A DNA stretch of 64,000 nt, taken from Pseudomonas sp. MM211 (GTDB taxonomy: Bacteria > Pseudomonadota > Gammaproteobacteria > Pseudomonadales > Pseudomonadaceae). Under the pieces are notes generated by a model. The model was given only the letters and a program-made list of their open reading frames with translations. It was not told the origin of the DNA and did no database searches. This document shows, piece by piece, positions 31,853 to 40,208 of this stretch. The DNA is taken from NCBI RefSeq assembly GCF_020386635.1, contig NZ_CP081942.1, positions 2,666,001 through 2,730,000 of the forward strand, in the 5' to 3' direction. Both the position numbers and the translations under genes were made by a program. Within the stretch, counting starts at the first letter, position 1; each line of letters begins with the position of its first letter.

Positions 31853-32431
31853 ATGGCGGGTAGGCTGGTCTATCTCATGGGGCCTTCTGGTTCGGGCAAA
31901 GACAGCCTGATTGATGCTGCACGTAAGCGTTTGGATACTCTTGGATGCAGAGTTGCTAAACGTGTAATCACCCGCTCTGCGGAGGCTGTGGGAGAGGATG
32001 CTATCTCCGTCTCTTTCGATGAGTTCGAAAAGCGCCTGCTAGCCGGTGCTTTCGCGATGAGCTGGCAAGCTAATAGCCTAGCCTACGGCATCCCCAAGGA
32101 AGTCGATATGTGGTTGGCGGCGGGGTATCAGGTACTGATCAACGGTTCTCGGGGGTATCTGGAGGAGGCTCGGCAGCTTTACCCTGGACTGTTGCCCATA
32201 CTGCTAGAGGTCGAGCCAGATGTGTTGCGCTCACGGTTGCTGCATCGTGGTCGCGAAGCGCCTGATGAGATCGATGCCAGATTAGCGCGTAACGGGAAGT
32301 TTGTTGCTGGTCCGGAGGGTTGGGCTGAGCACGACGTAATTCGGCTCGATAACTCCGGATCTATTGAAGACACGGTTATCAGATTGCTGCATTTGGTGCT
32401 GACCAAAACGCCTGATAAGCCTGCTAGCTAG
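31853..32431 (+). CDS. phnN: Ribose 1,5-bisphosphate phosphokinase PhnN
   Basis: 192 residues with the P-loop MGPSGSGKDS (~9-18) and a guanylate-kinase-like fold (RVITRSAEAVGED, FAMSWQANSLAYGIP, then HRGREAPDEIDARLAR). PhnN makes PRPP from ribose 1,5-bisphosphate, finishing the C-P lyase pathway. AAGAGG precedes the start. No other phn gene is present, although phosphonate operons normally carry phnC to phnP together. Codon use and GC look lower than in its neighbours. The gene may be a remnant or serve PRPP supply independently. Confidence 0.88.
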   Translation: MAGRLVYLMGPSGSGKDSLIDAARKRLDTLGCRVAKRVITRSAEAVGEDAISVSFDEFEKRLLAGAFAMSWQANSLAYGIPKEVDMWLAAGYQVLINGSRGYLEEARQLYPGLLPILLEVEPDVLRSRLLHRGREAPDEIDARLARNGKFVAGPEGWAEHDVIRLDNSGSIEDTVIRLLHLVLTKTPDKPAS

Positions 32432-32484
32432 GGCGCTTTTTATTGCCGCACCCTGTTGGCTATCGCCAAAGCGCATGTGCCGAG

Positions 32485-32670
32485 CTAGCGTAGAACAGGA
32501 TCGAACTTGACCCGCTTGCCTATCAGCAAGGCGACCGCCAGTGATACCACGCTTATCGGCAGCGCGATCCGTGCGGCTGCAGTCAGCCATTCAGCCTGGC
32601 CAGGAGTCATCCACAGCAGGCTTGCCGATACCACTGCCATCAGCAGGAATAACAGGGCTGGTTTGGACAT
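32485..32670 (-). CDS. Small two-helix membrane protein (61 aa)
   Basis: 61 residues from the ATG at 32670 (GAGGAG 6 nt upstream; an adjacent ATG at 32673 is too close). Two hydrophobic segments, ~5-22 (ALLFLLMAVVSASLLW) and ~35-53 (IALPISVVSLAVALLI), end in a basic tail (GKRVKFDPVLR). It is the last of three tiny minus-strand genes. Not recognised. Confidence 0.6.
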   Translation of the reverse strand: MSKPALLFLLMAVVSASLLWMTPGQAEWLTAAARIALPISVVSLAVALLIGKRVKFDPVLR

Positions 32671-32700
32671 CATGCTCTCCTCGCGCTCTGCGCTTGGCAC

Positions 32701-32847
32701 TCAGAAAAATGGGTCATGGGGGCCATTCTGATCATCTCTGGAAGTCTGCGGCGGAATGCGATCGGACAGCCCGTCGATCAGCCAGATTGCTACGCAGGCG
32801 ATGGTGGCCAACAGCAATACGAAACCTGGGAAAAATACGCTCCACAT
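32701..32847 (-). CDS. Tiny single-pass membrane protein (48 aa)
   Basis: 48 residues, MWSVFFPGFVLLLATIACVA then IWLIDGLSDRIPPQTSRDD, ending HDPFF. One hydrophobic helix (~4-24) is followed by a polar tail. Its ATG lies 10 bases past the stop of the 78-residue gene upstream, and the next gene starts 30 bases after its stop, so the three form an operon. The binding site is weak. Too short to classify, but its placement and hydrophobic pattern support it. Confidence 0.5.
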   Translation of the reverse strand: MWSVFFPGFVLLLATIACVAIWLIDGLSDRIPPQTSRDDQNGPHDPFF

Positions 32848-32857
32848 GGCCCGGCAC

Positions 32858-33094
32858 TCAGAAGGTAAAACGCTGTTGCGGACGGGGTTGCCACTCGCTG
32901 TTGGTCAGTGGCTTGGCTTCGAACTGGCCAGGCTCGACCTTAGTCGCATGTTGGAATTGCACGGGTGTGGCGCGCATCTGCTGCACCAGGTGCATGGCTG
33001 TGGCCTGCTGCTGGTTATTTTGAAAATTGGCGAATGCGGCGCCTGCTAGCAGGGTCAGAGCGATGGCGGTGGCCAGGGCGATGAAGCTGTTCAT
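32858..33094 (-). CDS. Small secreted or membrane-tethered protein (78 aa)
   Basis: 78 residues. An N-terminal hydrophobic segment (~3-22, FIALATAIALTLLAGAAFA) with an AxA-type end looks like a signal peptide, followed by a Gln/Asn-rich mature part (NFQNNQQQATAMHLVQQMRA) and a basic C-terminus. It is the first gene of a three-gene unit of tiny proteins. The Shine-Dalgarno is poor. Not recognised. Confidence 0.5.
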   Translation of the reverse strand: MNSFIALATAIALTLLAGAAFANFQNNQQQATAMHLVQQMRATPVQFQHATKVEPGQFEAKPLTNSEWQPRPQQRFTF

Positions 33095-33271
33095 AGTGGG
33101 GTTCTCGCATTCGGATTCTATGCGAGTAAAAGAGCAGTTCCCGTGCCAATCTTTTTAAATAAAAAAATACTTATAAATCAATGGCTTGAGTAACTATTTG
33201 CAGCTTGTTGCCGTGCATGTTGCAAGGTCGCTCAACTGCCGCATTGCAAAATGCATGAATGTCACCCGCCG

Positions 33272-33739
33272 TCAGTCCAGAGGCAGCTCCGTGGTGCGCT
33301 TCACTTCGCTCATTGCGATGCCTGAGTGCGCCTCCTGAACGTGGGGGCGCTGCAGGAGCTGGTCGCGCAGAAATCGCTCGTAACTGGCGATATCCCGCGC
33401 CACCACCTTGAGCAGATAGTCAGAGCTACCGGCCATGGTGTAGCACTCCAGAACCTCCGGATAGCCAATGATCGCTTGCTCGAATTCGTCGAGATTGCTG
33501 CGCCCGTGGGCTGATAATTTGATGCTGACGAAAACGGTGATGTTGAAGCCGAGTCGTTTATGGCTGAGCAGTGCGACTTTTCGTTCGATGAAGCCTTCTT
33601 CCTGCAGGCGGTTGATGCGTCGCCAGCAAGGTGACTGGGACAGCTCCACTTTCTTGGCTATCTCGGCGGCGCTCAGGTCGGCATTGCGTTGCATCAGGCG
33701 CAGGATGCGGCGGTCGATGGCGCTCAATGGCTCGTGCAT
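33272..33739 (-). CDS. Lrp/AsnC-family regulator
   Basis: 155 residues. An N-terminal helix-turn-helix (LSAIDRRILRLMQRNADLSA, then SQSPCWRRINRLQEEGFI) is followed by the RAM ligand domain (~70-150, with the GSSDYLLKVVARD motif). Such proteins assemble as dimers to octamers and respond to amino acids. It is divergent from the indolepyruvate oxidoreductase gene across a 202-base region with a perfect inverted repeat, the usual placement of a local regulator of amino-acid breakdown. Confidence 0.9.
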   Translation of the reverse strand: MHEPLSAIDRRILRLMQRNADLSAAEIAKKVELSQSPCWRRINRLQEEGFIERKVALLSHKRLGFNITVFVSIKLSAHGRSNLDEFEQAIIGYPEVLECYTMAGSSDYLLKVVARDIASYERFLRDQLLQRPHVQEAHSGIAMSEVKRTTELPLD

Positions 33740-33879
33740 GTTCGTTTCCGTTTAGTCGTTTTTATTGGAACGTTCATGCTCAGTATTGGCATTGGCGGCG
33801 CAAATGAGAAAGAAAAAATCGCTGAGCTCCGGTCTATGCTTAAGGCAGCCATCCATACAGTGATCCTGATGGATGTGGA

Positions 33880-33905
33880 CAAGTGGCACCTACCGTTGCC
33901 ACTTG
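33880..33905 (+). promoter_or_regulatory. Perfect inverted repeat upstream of the indolepyruvate oxidoreductase gene
   Basis: CAAGTGGCA-N8-TGCCACTTG, a 9-bp perfect palindrome with centres about 17 bp apart, lies where a -35 box would be. A TATAAA (33916-33921) follows 10 bases later and the ATG 21 bases after that. It is a good candidate operator for the divergent Lrp-type regulator. Confidence 0.5.
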
Positions 33906-33941
33906 AAAAGGTCGCTATAAAAACAACAGGAGCGCCGCCCT

Positions 33942-36900
33942 ATGTCTTTGGCCGAAATCCGCCTGGACGACAAGTACCGTCTCGCCACGGGTCATCTGTA
34001 CCTGACCGGCACCCAGGCGCTCACTCGCCTGCCCATGTTGCAGAAGCAGCGTGATTCCGCTGCAGGCCTGAATACAGCCTGCTTCATTTCCGGTTATCGC
34101 GGATCGCCGCTGGGTGGGCTGGACAAGAGCCTCTGGGAGGCTCGCGAGTTTCTGCAGCAGAACGCCATTCACTTTCAGCCCGGCGTCAACGAAGAGCTCG
34201 GTGCTACTGCGGTCTGGGGTAGCCAGCAGACCAACTTGTTTCCTGGCGCCCGCTACGATGGAGTTTTCGCCATGTGGTATGGCAAAGGTCCGGGTGTCGA
34301 CCGCAGTGGCGATGTGTTCAAGCACGGCAACTCGGCGGGCGTTTCGCCCCATGGCGGTGTGTTGCTACTGGCCGGTGACGACCATGGCTGCAAGTCGTCA
34401 ACCATCGCACACCAGAGCGAGCATGCCTTCATTGCCGCTTCGATCCCGGTGCTCAACCCCGCCAATGTTCAGGAAATCCTCGATTACGGCATCATCGGCT
34501 GGGAGCTTTCGCGCTACAGCGGCTGCTGGGTGGCGCTGAAAACCATTGCTGAAAACGTCGACTCTTCGGCCGTGGTGGATGTCGATCCGCAGCGCGTGCA
34601 GATCAGCCTGCCCAACGATTTCGAACTGCCCGAAGATGGCGTACACATCCGCTGGCCAGATCCTCCCCTGGCTCAGGAAAAACGCCTCAACGTTTACAAG
34701 ATCTATGCGGCTCGAGCGTTTGCGCGTGCCAACGGCCTGAACAAGATCATGCTCGACTCGCCCAATCCACGGTTGGGCATTATCACCACGGGCAAGTCCT
34801 ATCTCGATGTGCGGCAGGCTCTGGAGGATCTCGGGCTTGATGACTCACTCTGTGCGCAGATCGGCTTGCGCGTGCTAAAGGTCGGCATGAGTTGGCCGCT
34901 GGAGCCAGTTTCCGTGCATGATTTTGCTGAAGGGCTGGATGAAATTCTGGTCGTCGAGGAAAAGCGCAGCATCATCGAGGATCAACTGACCGGCCAGCTC
35001 TATAACTGGCCTGTCGGCAAGCGCCCGAGGGTGGTGGGTGAGTTCGACGAGCAGGGCCAGTCGCTGTTGCCCAACCTGGGTGAGCTGACGCCGGCGATGA
35101 TCGCCCGGGTCATCGCTCGGCGACTGTCTCCCATCTACACCAGTGATGTGATCGAGGCGCGCCTCGGCTTTCTCGATGCCAAGGAAAAGGCCCTGGCGGC
35201 GCGCAGCTACAGCACCGTGCGTACCCCGCATTTCTGCTCGGGTTGCCCGCACAACAGCTCCACCAAGGTGCCTGATGGCAGTCGCGCCATGGGTGGCATC
35301 GGTTGCCACTACATGACCCAGTGGATGGATCGCAGTACTGAGACCTTCACCCAGATGGGCGGCGAAGGGGTGACCTGGATCGGCCAGGCGCCATTCACCG
35401 ATACCCCGCACGTGTTCCAGAATCTGGGTGACGGCACCTACTTCCATTCTGGGCATCTGGCCGTGCGTGCTGCTGTCGCGGCAGGCGTCAACATCACCTA
35501 CAAGATTCTCTACAACGATGCGGTTGCCATGACGGGTGGTCAGCCGGTGGATGGCGAGCTGCGCGTCGATCAACTGAGCCAACAGGTATTCGCCGAGGGT
35601 GTTAAACGCATCGCGGTGGTCAGCGATGAGCCTGAGAAGTACCCGAGCCGCTCGACCTTCGCCTCGATCACTACCTTTCATCACCGTCGTGAACTGGATG
35701 CCGTGCAGCGTGAAATGCGTGAGTGCAAGGGCGTTTCGGTGATTATCTACGACCAGACCTGCGCGACCGAAAAGCGCCGCCGGCGCAAGCGCGGCAAACT
35801 GGTCGATCCTGCGCGGCGCGCCTTTATCAACTCTGCGGTGTGTGAGGGCTGTGGCGACTGCAGCGTGAAATCCAACTGCCTGTCGGTGCTGCCGCTGGAG
35901 ACTGAACTGGGGCGTAAGCGGGAGATCGATCAGAACGCCTGCAACAAGGATTTCAGTTGCCTGGACGGCTTCTGCCCCAGTTTCGTGACGGTGCACGGCG
36001 GGCAACTGCGCCAACCGCAGGCGGTCGGGGCGGGCGCCTTGTTCGTGGCGCTGCCGGAGCCGCGCCTGCCGTCGTTGCAACGGCCCTGGAGCATTCTGCT
36101 GCCCGGTGTCGGCGGCAGCGGGGTGACCACCGTGGGAGCATTGCTGGGCATGGCGGCGCACCTGGAAGGTAAGGGCTGCACGGTGCTCGACCAGGCAGGC
36201 CTGGCGCAGAAGTTCGGCCCGGTGAATACCCATGTGCGCATCGCCGCCCATCAGGACGATATCTATGCGGTGCGTATCGCCGCCGGCGAGGCAGACCTGC
36301 TGATCGGCTGTGACCTGGTGGTGGCGGCCGGCGAGGATGCTCTCGCCAAGCTCAACGAGCAGGTGTCCCACGCGGTCATCAACAGCCATGAGGCGGCCAC
36401 TGCTGAGTTCACCCGAAACCCCGATGCTCAGGTGCCGGGGCAGGCCATGCGCCAGACGCTGAGCGATGCCGTGGGAGCGGACAAGACCTGGTTCGTCGAT
36501 GCCACTCATCTGGCAACTCGGCTACTAGGCGATAGCATCGCCACCAACCTGTTCATGCTGGGTTATGCCTACCAGAAAGGGCTGGTGCCGGTCAGCTCTC
36601 AAGCCATCGACAAGGCCATCGAGCTGAACAATGTGGCGGTCGCATTCAACCAGCAGGCATTTCTATGGGGGCGGCGCGCCGCCCATGATGCGGCAGCGGT
36701 CGAGCGCTTGGTGCGGCCTGCGATCGCAGAGGTACCACGCTGCGAGACGCTGGAAGCAATCCTTGAGGATCGGGTCACACGTCTCACCGCCTATCAGAAT
36801 GCCACCTATGCCGAGCGTTATCGGCAGTTGGTGATGCGTGTCAGCGAACGTGACAACGACCCTCAGCGTCGCCTGAGCCAGGCCGTGGCGCGTTACTACT

Positions 36901-37409
36901 TCAAACTTCTGGCCTACAAGGACGAATACGAGGTGGCGCGTCTGTATAGCGACAGCGCTTTCAGCGAGGCATTGCGGGCGCAGTTCGAGGGTGATTTCCG
37001 GCTGCAGTTTCATCTGGCGCCTTCCTGGCTCAGTCACACCGACAAGGTAACCGGCGAGCCTCGCAAGCGCAGCTTCGGGCCCTGGATGCTAAAGGCATTC
37101 AAGGTGCTGTCGTCGCTGCGGTTCTTGCGTGGCACCTGGGTGGATCCGTTCGCTCATAGCGAAGAACGGCGAATGGAGCGTTCCCTTATTGGTGATTACG
37201 AGCGCAGTGTAGGAATGCTGCTTAAAGGCCTCACCGCCTCCAACTACCAGACTGCGTTGGCCATCGCCGAACTTCCAGAGCAGATCCGGGGATATGGGCA
37301 TGTAAAGGAAAAGGCCGTGCTAAGCGTGCGTGAGCAGGAGCGGCAATTGCAGATAAGGATGAAGGCAGAGGAGATTGCGGTGGTCAGGGTGTTCGAACCG
37401 GCAGCTTGA
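33942..37409 (+). CDS. Indolepyruvate ferredoxin oxidoreductase, fused alpha-beta subunits
   Basis: 1155 residues, the size of the large single-chain IOR of proteobacteria. The N-terminal pyrimidine- and TPP-binding domains (~1-600) include FISGYRGSPLGG, GDDHGCKSS and a TPP-binding GGEGVTWIGQAP. A Cys-rich linker (~625-680) has CEGCGDC and later Cys for Fe-S binding, and the gamma-type domain (~705-900) carries GVGGSGVTTVG. It decarboxylates aryl pyruvates (from Trp, Tyr, Phe) to aryl-acetyl-CoA with ferredoxin. CAGGAG precedes the ATG. The likely regulator is the divergent Lrp protein. Confidence 0.92.
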   Translation: MSLAEIRLDDKYRLATGHLYLTGTQALTRLPMLQKQRDSAAGLNTACFISGYRGSPLGGLDKSLWEAREFLQQNAIHFQPGVNEELGATAVWGSQQTNLFPGARYDGVFAMWYGKGPGVDRSGDVFKHGNSAGVSPHGGVLLLAGDDHGCKSSTIAHQSEHAFIAASIPVLNPANVQEILDYGIIGWELSRYSGCWVALKTIAENVDSSAVVDVDPQRVQISLPNDFELPEDGVHIRWPDPPLAQEKRLNVYKIYAARAFARANGLNKIMLDSPNPRLGIITTGKSYLDVRQALEDLGLDDSLCAQIGLRVLKVGMSWPLEPVSVHDFAEGLDEILVVEEKRSIIEDQLTGQLYNWPVGKRPRVVGEFDEQGQSLLPNLGELTPAMIARVIARRLSPIYTSDVIEARLGFLDAKEKALAARSYSTVRTPHFCSGCPHNSSTKVPDGSRAMGGIGCHYMTQWMDRSTETFTQMGGEGVTWIGQAPFTDTPHVFQNLGDGTYFHSGHLAVRAAVAAGVNITYKILYNDAVAMTGGQPVDGELRVDQLSQQVFAEGVKRIAVVSDEPEKYPSRSTFASITTFHHRRELDAVQREMRECKGVSVIIYDQTCATEKRRRRKRGKLVDPARRAFINSAVCEGCGDCSVKSNCLSVLPLETELGRKREIDQNACNKDFSCLDGFCPSFVTVHGGQLRQPQAVGAGALFVALPEPRLPSLQRPWSILLPGVGGSGVTTVGALLGMAAHLEGKGCTVLDQAGLAQKFGPVNTHVRIAAHQDDIYAVRIAAGEADLLIGCDLVVAAGEDALAKLNEQVSHAVINSHEAATAEFTRNPDAQVPGQAMRQTLSDAVGADKTWFVDATHLATRLLGDSIATNLFMLGYAYQKGLVPVSSQAIDKAIELNNVAVAFNQQAFLWGRRAAHDAAAVERLVRPAIAEVPRCETLEAILEDRVTRLTAYQNATYAERYRQLVMRVSERDNDPQRRLSQAVARYYFKLLAYKDEYEVARLYSDSAFSEALRAQFEGDFRLQFHLAPSWLSHTDKVTGEPRKRSFGPWMLKAFKVLSSLRFLRGTWVDPFAHSEERRMERSLIGDYERSVGMLLKGLTASNYQTALAIAELPEQIRGYGHVKEKAVLSVREQERQLQIRMKAEEIAVVRVFEPAA

Positions 37410-37497
37410 TCAAAAGCCCGTTGGCAACGGCATGACAAATCCCGTCGTGATGGTTAACATGCCGGCCGGCTGCTGTAATGAGCGCCGGATCCAACGG

Positions 37498-37572
37498 GTC
37501 TCCTTAGTTCAACGGATAGAATAAGCCCCTCCTAAGGGCTAGATGCTGGTTCGATTCCAGCAGGGGACGCCA
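37498..37572 (+). tRNA. tRNA-Arg (CCT)
   Basis: 75 nt with encoded CCA. Acceptor GTCTCCT pairs with AGGGGAC (one T-G wobble); anticodon stem AGCCC/GGGCT with loop CTCCTAA gives CCT. An ATGACA-17-TAACAT pair 38 bases upstream (37432-37460) may be its promoter. Confidence 0.95.
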
Positions 37573-37646
37573 TGATCCAGCGCTGAGGATGGAGATGTTT
37601 CCATCGCGGCTCAGCCACACAAGTTTGCGTTAGCCTGATAAAAATC

Positions 37647-37760
37647 AAAAAAAGACCCGGCAAAAAGCCGGGTCAATAACCGTGATTAGCCTGATGAGGA
37701 GATAAACTGGAGCTTCCGTGTGGATGCATTCAGCTTATCAAGCCAGCTTCGCAGCTGACG
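37647..37760 (-). ncRNA. prrF: PrrF-type iron-responsive small RNA
   Basis: Minus-strand RNA of about 114 nt. It opens with a stem GTCAGCT-GCGA-AGCTGGC (37759-37742) and carries the PrrF core CTCCTCATCAGG (37701-37690) followed by CTAATCACGGTT. It ends in a terminator GACCCGGC-TTTTT-GCCGGGTC (37674-37654) with a seven-T tail. The promoter is overlapped by a Fur box. PrrF RNAs base-pair through the core with mRNAs of iron-using proteins (sodB, TCA enzymes) and repress them when iron is scarce, with Hfq. It lies alone here rather than as the prrF1-prrF2 pair of P. aeruginosa. The 5' end is estimated from the promoter. Confidence 0.88.
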
Positions 37761-37762
37761 AT

Positions 37763-37794
37763 GTAGATAATAATCATTCTCGATTTTTAGTCAA
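37763..37794 (-). promoter_or_regulatory. Fur-controlled promoter of the PrrF-type sRNA
   Basis: On the minus strand TTGACT (37794-37789), a 16-bp spacer and TATTAT (37772-37767). A 19-bp Fur-box-like sequence (37763-37781) matches the classical GATAATGATAATCATTATC at about 14 positions and overlaps the -10, so Fur-Fe2+ would block RNA polymerase. Confidence 0.8.
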
Positions 37795-37954
37795 TGAAAA
37801 TCCTTCTCATTTCTTCTGATGGGTTTCCTCGCGCCTGACAGATAGTGCGCAGGCAAATCATGGATTTGCGCCTTTCAGTATTATGCGCTGAGCATGTCAT
37901 CTTGCCTGTCGGCAGGCTACGCTAGTGGGCATTTCCCTCAGCCAGGTAAGCAAT

Positions 37955-38614
37955 ATGTCCGATCAGCCAAACGATGTGCCCGGCGTAGAGCCGTTGACTG
38001 CCGTCGAGGCGCGCATTTTAGGGAGCCTGATCGAGAAGCAGGCGACGACCCCGGAAGCTTACCCGCTGACATTGAATTCTCTGGTGCTGGCTTGCAATCA
38101 GAAGACCAGCCGCGAGCCGTTGATGAATCTTACCCAGGGTGCTATCGGGCAGGGCTTGCGAAGCCTGGAAGAGCGAGGCTTGGCACGGCTGGTTATGGGG
38201 AGTCGTGCTGATCGCTGGGAACAACGTGCCGACAAGGCACTGGAGTTGGTTGCGCCGCAAGTGACGCTGATTGGTTTGCTGTTGCTGCGCGGGCCGCAGA
38301 CGATCAGTGAGCTGCTTACACGAAGCAATCGCCTACATAACTTCGACGACGCTGAGCAGGTGCAGCACCACTTGGAGCGTTTGATTGGGCGCGAGCTGGT
38401 GAGCCTGGTCGGTCGTCAGCCTGGGCAGCGCGAAGATCGCCATGCCCATCTGTTGGGTGATCCGGCGGAGTTGCAGGTGCAGCTACAAGAGCGTTCAAGG
38501 CAGGGAGAGCGCTCGTCCGATGGATCTTCTTCGGATCGCCTGGAGGCGCTTGAGGCGCGGATCAATGAGCTTGAGGCGCGCCTGGCAATGCTGGAAGGCA
38601 ATACATCTGCTTGA
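37955..38614 (+). CDS. yceH: YceH family protein (DUF480)
   Basis: 219 residues from the ATG at 37955 (AGGTAAG upstream); a GTG ten codons earlier lacks a site. Two tandem winged-helix domains make up DUF480: [20 protein letters not shown] with [20 protein letters not shown] at the N-terminus is the family signature. A C-terminal coiled coil (~190-212, [19 protein letters not shown]) could mediate oligomers. DNA binding is plausible from the fold but the role is unknown. Confidence 0.9.
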   Translation: MSDQPNDVPGVEPLTAVEARILGSLIEKQATTPEAYPLTLNSLVLACNQKTSREPLMNLTQGAIGQGLRSLEERGLARLVMGSRADRWEQRADKALELVAPQVTLIGLLLLRGPQTISELLTRSNRLHNFDDAEQVQHHLERLIGRELVSLVGRQPGQREDRHAHLLGDPAELQVQLQERSRQGERSSDGSSSDRLEALEARINELEARLAMLEGNTSA

Positions 38615-38806
38615 GCCTTCAAATGGGCCTTCTCGCATAGGCTACGTATTGCTGCGGAATAATGAACTGTTGTGCACTGCGCATTATCAATAGGGCACTG
38701 CCATCACAGGCCGAGCCGTGAAGGCTGTTTGCCCATTGGGTGTTTGTTTGATTTAGATTGAGCTGCCCCTTGGTGGCTTCAAGTTACAAGGAGTCGTCGC
38801 AGTCCA

Positions 38807-40138
38807 ATGCGCATGATCTGGAAGTCCTTCAGTTCTCTGTATATCGCCACCGTTTTAATGCTGCTGGGCTCCGGCCTGTTGAGTACCTACCTGGCACTGC
38901 GTCTGGCCGAATCCGGCGAGGGCGTTTGGGCGGGCGCGTTGATGGCTGCCAATTACTTCGGGTTGGTGCTGGGCGGCAAGATTGGTCACCGGCTGATTGC
39001 TCGTGTCGGCCACATTCGCGCCTATGTGGCCTGTGCTGGCGTAGTCACTGCGGCGGTGCTGGGGCACGGTTTACTCGACTGGCTGCCAGCCTGGCTAGTG
39101 CTGCGTGTACTGGTAGGCCTGGGGATGATGTGCCAGTACATGGTCATCGAAAGCTGGCTCAATGAGCAGGCCGATACCAAGCAGCGTGGGTTGGTGTTCG
39201 CAGGCTACATGGCGGCCTCTTACCTTGGGCTGGTGCTTGGCCAGCTGGTTCTGGTCGTACACCCGACATTGGGCCTCGAGCTATTGATGCTGGTCGCCTT
39301 GGCCTTTGCGCTGTGCCTGGTTCCCGTGGCGCTTACCCGACGTATGCACCCCTCACCCTTGCACCCAGCGCCACTGGAAATGCGCTTCTTCTTTCAGCGT
39401 GTTCCCTTATCGCTGACGGCCATTGGCGTAGCCGGCCTGATGATTGGCTCTTTTTATGGTTTGGCACCGCTCTATGCGGCTGACATGGGGCTGGCGACGG
39501 AGCAGGTCGGCATATTTATGGGGGCCTGCATTCTTGCCGGCCTGATTGTTCAGGCTCCTCTGGGGTGGCTGTCGGATCGTTTCGACAGGGTCAAGTTGAT
39601 GCGTGGCATGTCAGGCGTGATGGTGGTTGTGGCGGCGCCGCTGGCTATCCTTCATGAAGCGCCGTTGTTGCTGCTGATTTCAGTTGGTTTTGTTGTCAGC
39701 ATGCTGCAGTTCAGTCTTTACCCCCTGGCTGTAGCGTTCGCCAATGACCATGTCGAGGCGGATCGGCGTGTGTCGTTGACGGCGATGCTGCTTGTGACAT
39801 TTGGTGTCGGTGCTTGTATCGGGCCGCTGCTGGTCGGTGTGTTGATGCGTTTTTTCGGCGCCAACATGTTGTACGCCTTCTTCTGCGTCTGCGGCCTGTT
39901 CCTGGTCTGGAGAGTGCGCTCGAACATCGTCACGCATCTCCATCAGGTCGATGATGCGCCGCTGCAGCACGTGGCGATGCCCGTGAACATGACCGCTTCA
40001 CCACTGGTGGCTGCGCTGGATCCACGTGTCGATGAGCAGGTTGTTCAGGATCAGATGCTTGAGCCCGTTGTGATCGATCCTGATGTGCAGACTGACGCCG
40101 ATTCTGCAGATAAGCCTACGGCACCGACGCAAGCCTGA
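38807..40138 (+). CDS. MFS transporter (YcaD-like)
   Basis: 443 residues with twelve predicted helices (~1-380) and a polar Asp/Pro-rich cytoplasmic tail (~385-443). The loop between helices 2 and 3 carries GLVLGGKIGHRLIARVG, the MFS motif A position, and APLGWLSDRFDRVKL repeats it in the second half. It resembles YcaD-type transporters of unknown substrate. The AAGGAG site lies 13 nt before this ATG, longer than usual; an ATG 6 bases later exists but is further away. Convergent with flgZ. Confidence 0.8.
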   Translation: MRMIWKSFSSLYIATVLMLLGSGLLSTYLALRLAESGEGVWAGALMAANYFGLVLGGKIGHRLIARVGHIRAYVACAGVVTAAVLGHGLLDWLPAWLVLRVLVGLGMMCQYMVIESWLNEQADTKQRGLVFAGYMAASYLGLVLGQLVLVVHPTLGLELLMLVALAFALCLVPVALTRRMHPSPLHPAPLEMRFFFQRVPLSLTAIGVAGLMIGSFYGLAPLYAADMGLATEQVGIFMGACILAGLIVQAPLGWLSDRFDRVKLMRGMSGVMVVVAAPLAILHEAPLLLLISVGFVVSMLQFSLYPLAVAFANDHVEADRRVSLTAMLLVTFGVGACIGPLLVGVLMRFFGANMLYAFFCVCGLFLVWRVRSNIVTHLHQVDDAPLQHVAMPVNMTASPLVAALDPRVDEQVVQDQMLEPVVIDPDVQTDADSADKPTAPTQA

Positions 40139-40208
40139 TCAGTCCGGGAATTGTTGATGTTTCAGTGCAACCCGAGCAGCTGAAACGTCATCAGGCCCTA
40201 GAGGCGAT

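Noticed and set aside
34875..36509. A 544-codon minus-strand open frame
   Set aside because: Antisense to the indolepyruvate oxidoreductase gene; His/Arg/Gln-rich composition typical of shadows.
37654..37674. Hairpin read as a terminator of tRNA-Arg(CCT) on the plus strand
   Set aside because: The T-tract follows the hairpin on the minus strand; on the plus strand it is followed by AATAACC. It is the terminator of the PrrF-type RNA.
40154..40193. Imperfect hairpin between the MFS gene and flgZ
   Set aside because: The stem is bulged and no T-tract follows on either strand; too weak to call a terminator.
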